From: Niabella pedocola
GTDB taxonomy: Bacteria; Bacteroidota; Bacteroidia; Chitinophagales; Chitinophagaceae
DNA length: 64,000 bases
Reading direction: 5' to 3'
Assembly: GCF_021044425.1 (NCBI RefSeq)
Contig: NZ_JAJNEC010000005.1
Location: 1,302,001-1,366,000 of the forward strand
Shown: positions 50,040 through 57,641 of the stretch, one piece after another
How the letters are laid out: each line of letters starts with the position of its first letter
Numbering within the stretch: the stretch's first letter is position 1
Program-made: the position numbers and the translations under genes
The notes under the pieces: model-generated
Databases searched by the model: none
What the model saw: the letters and a program-made list of their open reading frames with translations, nothing else
What the model was told of the DNA's origin: nothing

Positions 50040-51776
50040 ATGAAACAGATACAATTGACGGTTGCGTTTTTGTTGCTTCTTTCTATTACCGGCCTTCAGG
50101 CCCAAACCCGTTGGTTCAACCCGCTGAAAGCGGAAACAGCCGTAATCCAGAACCAGGGCTGGACGGATGAGATCGGCAGGTCTTTTACCCGCTTACCGGA
50201 ACGGGCCGGGCAGGTGGTACGTAAGGCCGTGTGGAACCTTTCAAAAAATGCCGCAGGCCTCAGCATTCATTTTTATACCAATGCGCCTGAAATCACAATC
50301 CGTTACAGCGTAACCGGTCCCTTTGCCATGAACCATATGCCTGCTACGGGCGTTTCGGGTGTAGACCTCTATGCCATTGACGAAGACGGCAACTGGAAAC
50401 GGGCCTGGGGGTCCTACGACTTTTCGGACACGATCCGTTACCAGTATCAGCATCTGTTTCCCAGCCGTTATCATAAAAAAGGATTTGAATACCGGCTGTT
50501 CCTGCCGCTTTATAACAGCATAAAATGGATGGAAATCGGGGTACCCGAAGAGGCTTACTTCGAGTTCATTCCCGTATTAAAGGAAAAACCCGTGATCGTT
50601 TACGGAACCTCCATTGCCCAGGGCGGTTGTGCATCCCGGCCGGCGATGGGCTGGACGAATATTCTGTCACGCAAGCTCGATTACCCGGTGGTCAATCTTG
50701 CATTTTCCGGGAATGGCCCGTTTGAAAAAGCCGTGGTAGACCTGATCAATGAACAGGAGGCTGCCGCCTATGTTTTCGACTGTCTGCCCAATATGGGAGC
50801 CCTTTCACAGGAAGAAGTATATTACCGGGTGCTTTACGGCGTAAAAACCATCCGTAAAAATCATAAAGCTCCCATCTTACTGACGGATCATATCGGGTAT
50901 TTTAACGACCAAACCGATTCTACGCGGGCGGCAGTATGGCAGCGGCTGAATGCCACACAGTGGAAGGCCTACACCGAACTGAAAAAGCAGGGGGTCAGGG
51001 ATCTGTACTATCTTACAAGGGATTCCATCCGGTTTCCGGTGGATGGCACCGTAGACTATGTGCATCCCAACGACCTGGGCATGCAGGCTTATGCAGATGC
51101 TTACGAACCGGTGCTGCGTACCCTGCTGAACATGCCGCAAGGAAAAACCGGAACCACCAGACCGGTAAGCCAGCGCAGGGAAGCCGGTGGATACGAATGG
51201 AAAAAAAGACATGCGCAGGAGCTGCAGTTCAACCAGGATCAGCCGCCGGCACAGGTCATCATCGGTAACTCCATTACCCATTACTGGGCCGGTGAACCCA
51301 GGGCACATGTTGTAAGGGGTGAAAAAAGCTGGAATCAGTACCTCAGCGGCTTCCGGAATATGGGTTTTGGCTGGGACCGTATAGAGAATGTGCTATGGCG
51401 GGTGTATCATGGGGAACTGGACGGGTATACCGCAAAAAATATTGTGCTGATGATTGGCACCAATAATATCGGGGGCAATACGGATGCGGATATTGTGCGG
51501 GGACTGGATTTTTTGCTGCAGCAGATCCGGCAGCGGCAGCCAAAGGCAAACATAAAACTGGTGGGCATTTTTCCAAGAAGAAATACGGAAGCCAGGATCG
51601 CATCCCTGAATAAACAGTTACAGGCCGTTGCCCAAAAAGGCCGGTTCATCTTTGCCGACCCCGGGAAACAGCTGCTGCTACCCTCGGGAAAGATTAATGA
51701 AACCTTATTTACGGATGGCCTGCATCCCAATGAAGAAGGTTATGCACGGCTTGCAAAAGCGGTTGCCGGTTTTTAA
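50040..51776 (+). CDS. Secreted protein with two SGNH/GDSL hydrolase domains
   Basis: A 578-residue exported protein with signal peptide (MKQIQLTVAFLLLLSITGLQAQ). An N-terminal beta domain precedes a first SGNH domain (residues ~180-370: VYGTSIAQGGCASRPAMGWTNIL, NLAFSGNG, DCLPNMG, DYVHPNDLGM) and a second complete one (~390-575: VIIGNSITHYWAG, LMIGTNNIGG, DGLHPNEEGY). In the first the nucleophile Ser is in GTSIAQGG, in the second in GNSITH; both retain the Asp and His. Two active esterases in one chain, likely deacetylating cell-wall or plant polysaccharide, is the simplest reading. Confidence 0.9.
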   Translation: MKQIQLTVAFLLLLSITGLQAQTRWFNPLKAETAVIQNQGWTDEIGRSFTRLPERAGQVVRKAVWNLSKNAAGLSIHFYTNAPEITIRYSVTGPFAMNHMPATGVSGVDLYAIDEDGNWKRAWGSYDFSDTIRYQYQHLFPSRYHKKGFEYRLFLPLYNSIKWMEIGVPEEAYFEFIPVLKEKPVIVYGTSIAQGGCASRPAMGWTNILSRKLDYPVVNLAFSGNGPFEKAVVDLINEQEAAAYVFDCLPNMGALSQEEVYYRVLYGVKTIRKNHKAPILLTDHIGYFNDQTDSTRAAVWQRLNATQWKAYTELKKQGVRDLYYLTRDSIRFPVDGTVDYVHPNDLGMQAYADAYEPVLRTLLNMPQGKTGTTRPVSQRREAGGYEWKKRHAQELQFNQDQPPAQVIIGNSITHYWAGEPRAHVVRGEKSWNQYLSGFRNMGFGWDRIENVLWRVYHGELDGYTAKNIVLMIGTNNIGGNTDADIVRGLDFLLQQIRQRQPKANIKLVGIFPRRNTEARIASLNKQLQAVAQKGRFIFADPGKQLLLPSGKINETLFTDGLHPNEEGYARLAKAVAGF

Positions 51777-52294
51777 CCGAGATAGATCTCCAGCAGCCCG
51801 TCCGGTAGTTTAACGGTGATATTCCGGTATTGATGGTCTACCTTTTTCAGGCTTTCCGCATGCAGTGGAATCAGCACTTCTTTTCCCCGCACCGTAAGCC
51901 GGCAAAGCACCTGGTGCGGCTGCTCGATAATTTCCTGGATGACTCCCAGCACCTGCTTTCCATCTTTTACAGTGTAGCCCAGGAGGCTGATGGGTGCTTT
52001 TTTGCTGGCATAGCGTTTAAAGTCGGCCCCGGTGAACCATACTTCTTTGCGCAGCAGCGGCTTTGCCGCCTCGGGCGTGTGTACTTCCTCCAGTTTCAGA
52101 TAGGCTTCTTCGTCATTTTTTTTGCGCACGCCTTCCACAAACCAGGGCAGGAAGCTTCCTGTGGCGTCTTTGATAAATAGCTGCTGCAGGCCCTCGAATG
52201 TGGTATCGCCCAACGCATGTTGAAGGATCACTTCTCCTTTAAGGCCGTAAACACCCGCAATCTTTCCGATGCTGATATAGTCTTCCTGTTTCAC
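51773..52294 (-). CDS. rimM: 16S rRNA processing protein RimM
   Basis: A 173-residue ribosome maturation factor. The N-terminal barrel (YISIGKIAGVYGLKGEVIL) and the PRC-barrel domain (LLGYTVKDGKQVLGVIQEIIEQPHQVLCRLTVRGKEVLIPLHAESLKKVD) are complete. It binds the 30S head next to S19. The gene follows rpsP by 74 bp, an order conserved in many bacteria, but an intrinsic-terminator-like hairpin lies between. It overlaps the SGNH gene stop by 4 bp, convergently. Confidence 0.95.
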   Translation of the reverse strand: MKQEDYISIGKIAGVYGLKGEVILQHALGDTTFEGLQQLFIKDATGSFLPWFVEGVRKKNDEEAYLKLEEVHTPEAAKPLLRKEVWFTGADFKRYASKKAPISLLGYTVKDGKQVLGVIQEIIEQPHQVLCRLTVRGKEVLIPLHAESLKKVDHQYRNITVKLPDGLLEIYLG

Positions 52295-52320
52295 TGTTAT
52301 ACCCGGTTATCGAATAAATA

Positions 52321-52344
52321 AAAAGCGGCCCGGAGCCGCTTTTT
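52321..52344 (-). terminator. Intrinsic terminator between rpsP and rimM
   Basis: AAAAGCGGC and GCCGCTTTT pair around CCGGA, with T or A runs on both sides, so it can end transcripts in either direction. On the minus strand it comes 24 bp after rpsP and before rimM, so rimM would need read-through or its own promoter. Confidence 0.8.
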
Positions 52345-52368
52345 ATTTTAAGAATCATTTTTCTACTA

Positions 52369-52824
52369 TTATTCTCCGTTGCCTTCAGCGTTTGCTTCAG
52401 GAGCAGCAGTTCTGCGCGGAGCAGCGCTGGCCACTCTGCGTTTAGCTTTTCTTTCTTCAATCGCTTTTGCAGTACGTTTTTTAATTTGCTCGTCATGCTC
52501 TGCACTCCAGGCGGTGAATTTCTGCATCGCAGCAGCTTCATCAAACAGTCCCAGTTTTACACCACGTAATAAGTGTTTCAGGTATAATACACCTTTAAAA
52601 CTTAAAATACGACGCACTGTGTCTGTAGGAGTAGCTCCTTTGTTCAGCCATTCCAGTGCTTTCTGACGATCCAGTTCAATTGTAGCAGGAATAGTCAGAG
52701 GGTTGTACGTACCTAATTTTTGGATGAATTTACCATCACGGGGACTTCTAGCGTCCGCTACTACGATAAAGTAGAAGGGTCTCTTCTTTGACCCATGTCT
52801 TTGCAATCTAATCTTAGCTGCCAT
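52369..52824 (-). CDS. rpsP: 30S ribosomal protein S16 with C-terminal extension
   Basis: A 151-residue S16. The start AAKIRLQRHGSKKRPFYFIVVADARSPRDGKFIQKLGTYNPL is the S16 signature, and LDRQKALEWLNKGATPTDTVRRILSFKGVLY completes the domain by about residue 83. The remaining ~65 residues are Lys/Ala/Glu-rich with a helical tail (KKRTAKAIEERKAKRRVASAAPRRTAAPEANAEG), an extension common in Bacteroidota and absent in Escherichia coli. Confidence 0.96.
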   Translation of the reverse strand: MAAKIRLQRHGSKKRPFYFIVVADARSPRDGKFIQKLGTYNPLTIPATIELDRQKALEWLNKGATPTDTVRRILSFKGVLYLKHLLRGVKLGLFDEAAAMQKFTAWSAEHDEQIKKRTAKAIEERKAKRRVASAAPRRTAAPEANAEGNGE

Positions 52825-53278
52825 TTTAAATAGAAATTTAAGGCTTTTAACAAAAAAAATTAATTCCCATACACCTCATATGGGGCACCAAAAGTAACTC
52901 ATTTTTGAATAATAACGGTCATATTTTGACAAGTTTAAAAAAAATGACGGATTTTAAGATTTTCTTATCAGGAAGCAGGATGCTTCATTAAAGAATTTAA
53001 AAAAAGATGGAAACTTCCTTGAAACAGGAACCGGATTTGTCCTCCTACCGGCATGGGACTCAAAACTATTCCCCAATAGCAACTTGTTTAAAATCAACTT
53101 TTTCAATACCTGTTTACGGGAGTTTTAACAATTTAAAAAAATACACCAAACAACTACGGTTTCTTTAATTTCATCCTTAAAAGGACAACAGAAATAGAAA
53201 GTATCGAACCGGCGACGAAATCGCTGTAAAAGGGTACCGATACTCTCAAATAATCCGTTACTTTTGCAAACTTTATTT
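52825..53278. other. 454-bp A/T-rich intergenic region, promoter region of rpsP and the dar locus
   Basis: No gene is seen. At 53259-53266 TACTTTTG matches the -7 form TAnnTTTG and ends 12 bp before ATG 53279. Confidence 0.45.
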
Positions 53279-53761
53279 ATGACGAAGCGGTTTTTAACAT
53301 TTATTGGAACGATCGGGTTTTTGCTCCTGACCATCAATACTGTTACGGCGCAATCAAAGGCAGCATTTTATACTGCGCTGGCCAGCAGTTCGGTAAAGAC
53401 CATTGATGCACAGATTAGCCAGGTAACCGGTTACACCACGGCTGCCGAAGCCCCGGCTTTTATTGGCGCGCTTGAAATGCGGAAGGCAGGACTGGTTGCC
53501 GTGCCGGCTAAAAAGTTATCTGTTTTCAAGCAGGGGCATAAAAAACTGGAATCGGTTATTAAAGCCAATCCTAAAGAGGCCGAATACCGTTTCCTTCGTT
53601 TAATGATCCAGGAAAATGCTCCCAAATCGTTGGGATATTCCAAAAACATTACGGAAGACAGCAAAATGATCCGGGATCAGTTTGCGTCGCTACCTGCTGT
53701 TACCCAGCAAAGCGTAAAAAGTTACAGCAAGAAATCAAAATCACTGTCGGGCCTTTTATAA
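53279..53761 (+). CDS. Secreted alpha-helical protein of unknown function, first gene of the dar locus
   Basis: A 160-residue product with signal peptide (MTKRFLTFIGTIGFLLLTINTVTAQ) and a helical mature part (AAFYTALASSSVKTIDAQISQV, KKLSVFKQGHKKLESVIKANPKEAEYRFLRLMIQENAPKSLGYSKNI). It resembles the small conserved exported proteins seen near resorcinol/flexirubin genes, but I cannot name a family. darA begins 8 bp after its stop, so the genes are co-transcribed. ATG 53279 was chosen for the signal peptide; a start at 53264 adds five residues. Confidence 0.75.
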   Translation: MTKRFLTFIGTIGFLLLTINTVTAQSKAAFYTALASSSVKTIDAQISQVTGYTTAAEAPAFIGALEMRKAGLVAVPAKKLSVFKQGHKKLESVIKANPKEAEYRFLRLMIQENAPKSLGYSKNITEDSKMIRDQFASLPAVTQQSVKSYSKKSKSLSGLL

Positions 53762-53769
53762 TTTCAGGT

Positions 53770-54687
53770 ATGAGCAAGCATGTATTAGCGGTTTATTTTA
53801 CACAATCCGGGCAAACCAAGGAGATCCTGGATTCCTTTTTGCAGCCGCTGCTTGCAGATGGGGTTCAGGTAGATTTTCTGCAGGTTAAAACCAGCCATCA
53901 GTTTCCGTTTCCCTGGAGCATTCCTGTTTTTTTTGATACGGTGCCGGAGTCGGTAGATGTGATCCCCACAGCGTTGGAACCCTGGTCGGTACCCCGGCAG
54001 CAATATGACCTGGTGATCCTGGCCTGGCAACCTTGGAACCTGTCGCCCAGTATACCCATTAATTCCATTTTACAGGATAACGCGTTTAAGGCCTTGATAA
54101 AAGGCACCCCGCTGGTAACCATTTGTGGTTGCCGCAACATGTGGATCAATGCCCAGGAAAAGAATAAAAAACTGCTTCAGGAAGCCGGCGCCCAACTGGT
54201 AGGTAATATTGCTTTGTTTGACCGGCACCTGAACCACCTTAGTTATTTTACTATTTTTCACTGGCTGGGTACGGGCAGAAAAGACCGTAAATGGGGTATT
54301 TTCCCCAAGCCGGGTGTGGCACAGGACGATATTGTCTATGCGGCTGTTTTTGGAGCTACCGTAAACCGGTTCCTGCAATCCGGCAACTGGCAGGGGCTGC
54401 AGCCGGAGCTGGTGGGCCAAAAAGCGGTGGTGGTCAAATATTCCCTGATGTACATTGAGCGCAAGGCCGGGAAAATATTCAAAAAATGGGTCGCCATCAT
54501 TAATAAACACCCCCAAAACAGAAAAAAAATACTTGTAGCCTATAAATATTATCTTGCGGTAGCATTGCTGATTGCGTCTCCTATTATTTTATTAGTAGAT
54601 TTGATCCTGGTGCGCCCGTTCAGCCAACGGAAGATCCGGCGGCAAATGGACTACTACGCAGGTGTGGCATGGAGGGAAAAGATTTAA
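53770..54687 (+). CDS. darA: Dialkylresorcinol condensing enzyme DarA
   Basis: A 305-residue protein. The N-terminal half is flavodoxin-like (HVLAVYFTQSGQTKEILDSFL, LVILAWQPWNLSPSIPIN, TPLVTICGCRNMW), and the C-terminal part has a membrane segment (YYLAVALLIASPIILLVDLILV). This is the arrangement of DarA, which with DarB forms dialkylresorcinols from two beta-keto acyl units; DarA aromatises the cyclohexanedione. The membrane anchor suits a lipid substrate. It follows a secreted protein gene and precedes darB by 106 bp, in which repeat copy 3 lies. Confidence 0.87.
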   Translation: MSKHVLAVYFTQSGQTKEILDSFLQPLLADGVQVDFLQVKTSHQFPFPWSIPVFFDTVPESVDVIPTALEPWSVPRQQYDLVILAWQPWNLSPSIPINSILQDNAFKALIKGTPLVTICGCRNMWINAQEKNKKLLQEAGAQLVGNIALFDRHLNHLSYFTIFHWLGTGRKDRKWGIFPKPGVAQDDIVYAAVFGATVNRFLQSGNWQGLQPELVGQKAVVVKYSLMYIERKAGKIFKKWVAIINKHPQNRKKILVAYKYYLAVALLIASPIILLVDLILVRPFSQRKIRRQMDYYAGVAWREKI

Positions 54688-54708
54688 TCGCTCATTGATC
54701 AATAACAG

Positions 54709-54763
54709 CACTATAGTTGAAGGGTGCGACGCAAGGAAGCTGAAAGGTGTTCCTGCAGCCGGG
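54709..54763 (+). repeat. Dispersed ~45-bp repeat, copy 3
   Basis: CACTATAGTTGAAGGGTGCG, then ACGCAAGGAAGCTG and CCTGCAGCCGGG. It shares the core GTGCGACGCAAG with copies at 3701 and 61775. It sits between darA and darB, in the operon. Confidence 0.6.
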
Positions 54764-54793
54764 CCCACAAAAAATAAATGATTAAAAAACATT

Positions 54794-55942
54794 ATGAATT
54801 TGAACGACGTTTATATTAACCGTACTGCTCATTATTTCCCCAACAACCCGGTATCAAACGATGAGATGGAGGAATACCTGGGCTATATTAATGGAAAACC
54901 ATCCAAATCCAGACGAATTGTTTTGAGAAACAACGCCATTACCAACCGCTATTATGCATTGGAAAAAGGCGGAAAGATTACCCATACCAATGCCCAGTTA
55001 ACGGCGGAGGCCATTAAGGAATTGTTTAAGCAGGACCGGGAAGGCATGAAACAGGTAGATGTGCTTTCCTGCGGCACCTCGTCGCCGGACCAGATGATGC
55101 CCTCACATGCCGTGATGGTGCATGGCTGGCTGCCGGAGCTGGGTTCCATTGAAGTAGTATCCCCCGCGGGAGTATGCTGCGCAGGCATGCACGCATTGAA
55201 ATATGCATACATGTCGGTAAAAACCGGTGATGCGGCTACGGCCGTTGCCACGGGCTCCGAGCGGTTTTCCGCTTCACTGGTGGCCAACCAGTTTGAAGAC
55301 GAGGTGCATAAACTGGAAGCCCTGGAAGAGAACCCTTACATCAGTTTTGATAAGGAATTTTTACGCTGGATGCTGTCAGACGGGGCTTCTGCATTTTTAA
55401 TTTCCAATAAAAAGAATGAAGAAGGCCTGAGCCTGAAGATCGAGTGGATGGAAGGCATTTCCTATGCCGATTATATGGAAGCCTGTATGTATATGGGTGC
55501 GGAAAAGCAGGAAGACGGTCATTTGAAAAGCTTCCTGGAATTTAACCACGAAGAGCTGAATGAAAAATCAATCCTGAGCATTAAACAGGATGTGAAATTG
55601 CTGAGCCCGAATATTGTGCCGTTGGGCGGCAAGATCCTGCCGGAGCTGTTCGAACGCCGCGGACTGAACCCGGATGATATCACCTGGTACCTGCCGCATA
55701 TGAGCAGCAACTTCTTTAAAGATAAAATATATGACGAGCATATTAAGCTGGGGCATCATATTCCTTACGAAAAATGGTTTGTGAACCTGAGCCGTGTGGG
55801 AAATGTAGGTGCCGCTTCTGTATACTTTATGGTAGATGAACTGTTTAACAGCGGTCAGCTGAAAAAAGGTGATAAAGTATTCCTGCTGGTTCCGGAAAGC
55901 TCGAGGTTTAGCTATATGTATGCCTTGCTGACAGCGGTGTAG
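54794..55942 (+). CDS. darB: Beta-ketoacyl-ACP synthase III-like enzyme DarB
   Basis: A 382-residue thiolase-fold condensing enzyme. The catalytic cysteine is Cys129 in PAGVCCAGMHALKYAYM, the histidine is in WYLPHMSSNF and the asparagine in RVGNVGAASVYFMVDEL, the KAS III triad. DarB joins two acyl-ACP derived chains to the diketone that DarA turns into a dialkylresorcinol. Next to darA, the assignment is strong. In flexirubin producers the same pair supplies the resorcinol part of the pigment, but no aryl-polyene genes occur here. A terminator follows. Confidence 0.9.
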   Translation: MNLNDVYINRTAHYFPNNPVSNDEMEEYLGYINGKPSKSRRIVLRNNAITNRYYALEKGGKITHTNAQLTAEAIKELFKQDREGMKQVDVLSCGTSSPDQMMPSHAVMVHGWLPELGSIEVVSPAGVCCAGMHALKYAYMSVKTGDAATAVATGSERFSASLVANQFEDEVHKLEALEENPYISFDKEFLRWMLSDGASAFLISNKKNEEGLSLKIEWMEGISYADYMEACMYMGAEKQEDGHLKSFLEFNHEELNEKSILSIKQDVKLLSPNIVPLGGKILPELFERRGLNPDDITWYLPHMSSNFFKDKIYDEHIKLGHHIPYEKWFVNLSRVGNVGAASVYFMVDELFNSGQLKKGDKVFLLVPESSRFSYMYALLTAV

Positions 55943-55970
55943 AAACGCAAATCGTGAATAAGAAATCGTG

Positions 55971-56007
55971 AAAAGTGAAAAAACCTTCCGTTTTTTCACT
56001 TTTTTTG
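55971..56007 (+). terminator. Intrinsic terminator after darB
   Basis: AGTGAAAAAAC (55974-55984) and GTTTTTTCACT (55990-56000) are perfect complements around CTTCC; A and T runs extend the stem and give a T tract of seven. It splits the locus into a darA-darB part and a downstream part. Confidence 0.85.
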
Positions 56008-56067
56008 TTTCAGAAGGCAAAAACCCGCAGGCATTTCACCGGAAACTCGCGATTTTTGTCACCCAAT

Positions 56068-56100
56068 TTAGCGAATATTATATCGCTAATTTTTATTAGC
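56068..56100 (+). promoter_or_regulatory. Two overlapping palindromes in the promoter of the downstream dar genes
   Basis: TTAGCGA and TCGCTAA (56068-56089, 8-nt spacer) overlap GCTAAT and ATTAGC (56085-56100, TTTT spacer). They cannot form both at once in one strand. The position, 29-60 bp before ATG 56129, suits an operator or a small switch. Confidence 0.4.
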
Positions 56101-56128
56101 TTGCCTCGTTTAAAATTTTTTTCATCAT

Positions 56129-56530
56129 ATGAAAAAAGAAGAAATTCCGCAGGACAACGGCGCGCTGGGCAAAATAGCCAAAGAGGTTACATATGTGGTA
56201 GACGAAAACGGTAACTACTCCACGGGGCAAAGCACCGGCTGGGACGTAAAAACCGATGCATTGAATGTAGCCTGGCATGATGTGGAAGCAAAGATTGAAG
56301 CGGCCAAACAAAAAGTATTGCATGGCGAGGCCAGTCCGATCCTGTATTTTATGGAGAAAAAGATCATGGACCTCAACATCCTGGCCTCCTATACCGGTTA
56401 CTGGAAATGGAGCATCAAAAAACACCTGAAGCCTGCCGGCTTTCAGAAACTGTCGGCCGATAAATTAAAAAAATATGCGGAGCTTTTTGAAATAAGCGTG
56501 GAAGCATTAAAAAACCCGTTTCAACATTAG
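56129..56530 (+). CDS. Small protein with C-terminal HTH-like segment, dar locus
   Basis: A 133-residue soluble protein. Residues 1-45 form a beta region (TYVVDENGNYSTGQSTGWDVKT), 46-65 a long helix (VAWHDVEAKIEAAKQKVLHG), and 75-130 resemble a Cro/C1 helix-turn-helix (DLNILASYTGYWKWSIKKHLKPAGFQKLSADKLKKYAELFEISVEALK). The latter pattern (helix, GYWKWSIKKHL, later KLKKYAELFEISVEAL) is the XRE fold. It may regulate the locus, but it could be a structural partner of the next gene. It is 69 bp upstream of the BtrH-like gene. Confidence 0.7.
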   Translation: MKKEEIPQDNGALGKIAKEVTYVVDENGNYSTGQSTGWDVKTDALNVAWHDVEAKIEAAKQKVLHGEASPILYFMEKKIMDLNILASYTGYWKWSIKKHLKPAGFQKLSADKLKKYAELFEISVEALKNPFQH

Positions 56531-56547
56531 ATCATAGGCTGTGATTC

Positions 56548-56575
56548 ATGGTTCATGGTCGTTACTATGAACCAT
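56548..56575 (+). repeat. 9-bp inverted repeat of the GGTTCATGG type
   Basis: ATGGTTCAT and ATGAACCAT around a 10-nt loop, in a stretch of GATTCATGGTTCATGG / ACCATAAACC units. It lies 26 bp before the TTG start of the BtrH-like gene. Confidence 0.5.
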
Positions 56576-56600
56576 CACCATAAACCATAAACAAAATAAC

Positions 56601-57632
56601 TTGGAACTTCAACATACAAATTTTAAACATCTCCAGGCAGCGCATTGCGAAAACGGTGTTACTACCGCATTACTGCGTCATTACGGCATTACAAAAATTA
56701 CCGAACCACTGGCTTTTGGCATGGGCTCCGGATTGTTTTACATACAACTGCCGTTTATGAAGGTGAATGGGGGGCCGGCCATTTCTTTCAGAACGATGCC
56801 CGGGCTGATCTTTAAGCGAACCTGTACTGCATTGGGCGTTCCGGTTACCCGTAAAAAATTCCGGTCGCATGAAAAAGCCATGCAGGAGCTGGATGAGCGT
56901 ATACTGGCCGGTAAACCTACCGCCTGCCAGGTAGGCGTTTTTTACCTGACCTATTTTCCAAAGGAATACCGCTTTCATTTCAATGCCCATAACCTGATCG
57001 TTGTAGATAAAAAAGGGGATGACTACTATATCAGTGACCCCATTATGGAAGGCCTTGTTACCATGAACAGCTATGAACTGGAACGCGTGCGTTTTGCCAA
57101 AGGGGCTTTTGCTCCGCGCGGACAAATGTATTACCCGGGCGATCAGTTGCAGGAACCAACAGACGAACAAATGAAACAGGGCATTATCAAGGGTATCAAA
57201 CGCAATTGCAGGGATATGCTGCATATTCCCGGCTCATTTGGCGGCGTGAGCGGTATTGCCTATACCGGCCGGCAGATCAAAAAATGGAAGACCAAACTGG
57301 GCGATGAAAAAGCCCGCAGCTACCTCGCTCAATTGGTACGGATGCAGGAAGAGATCGGTACCGGCGGCGGCGGTTTCCGGTTTATTTATGGCGCATTCTT
57401 GCAGCAGTCCCATCCCTACCTGAAGGCCGACGAGCTGTTTGCGCTCTCCAAACAATTTACCGCTACCGGCGACAAATGGCGGGATGCTGCCATCCAGGCT
57501 TCCGGTATCTACAAAGGCCGGCTGAATACCCAGGCTGATTATGATAATATGGGCGACCGGCTGATTGAAATATCGGCGCTGGAGAAACAGGCGTTTCAAC
57601 AACTAAAGGCGCTGATGGGGAAAATAAAATAA
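56601..57632 (+). CDS. BtrH N-terminal-domain protein (acyl-transfer-like), dar locus
   Basis: A 343-residue protein starting with TTG. It opens AAHCENGVTTALLRHYG, with Cys/His like C39-type papain folds, and continues LAFGMGSGLFYIQLPF, GKPTACQVGVFYLTYFPKEYRFHFNAHNLIVVDKKGDDYYISDP. This is the BtrH_N family (butirosin BtrH transfers an ACP-bound aminoacyl group to the antibiotic). A ~130-residue helical part follows. In relatives an ABC transporter often follows; here the convergent DUF3472 gene lies 9 bp away. A role in transferring an acyl group to or from the resorcinol is inference. Confidence 0.83.
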   Translation: MELQHTNFKHLQAAHCENGVTTALLRHYGITKITEPLAFGMGSGLFYIQLPFMKVNGGPAISFRTMPGLIFKRTCTALGVPVTRKKFRSHEKAMQELDERILAGKPTACQVGVFYLTYFPKEYRFHFNAHNLIVVDKKGDDYYISDPIMEGLVTMNSYELERVRFAKGAFAPRGQMYYPGDQLQEPTDEQMKQGIIKGIKRNCRDMLHIPGSFGGVSGIAYTGRQIKKWKTKLGDEKARSYLAQLVRMQEEIGTGGGGFRFIYGAFLQQSHPYLKADELFALSKQFTATGDKWRDAAIQASGIYKGRLNTQADYDNMGDRLIEISALEKQAFQQLKALMGKIK

Positions 57633-57641
57633 TCCAACCGT

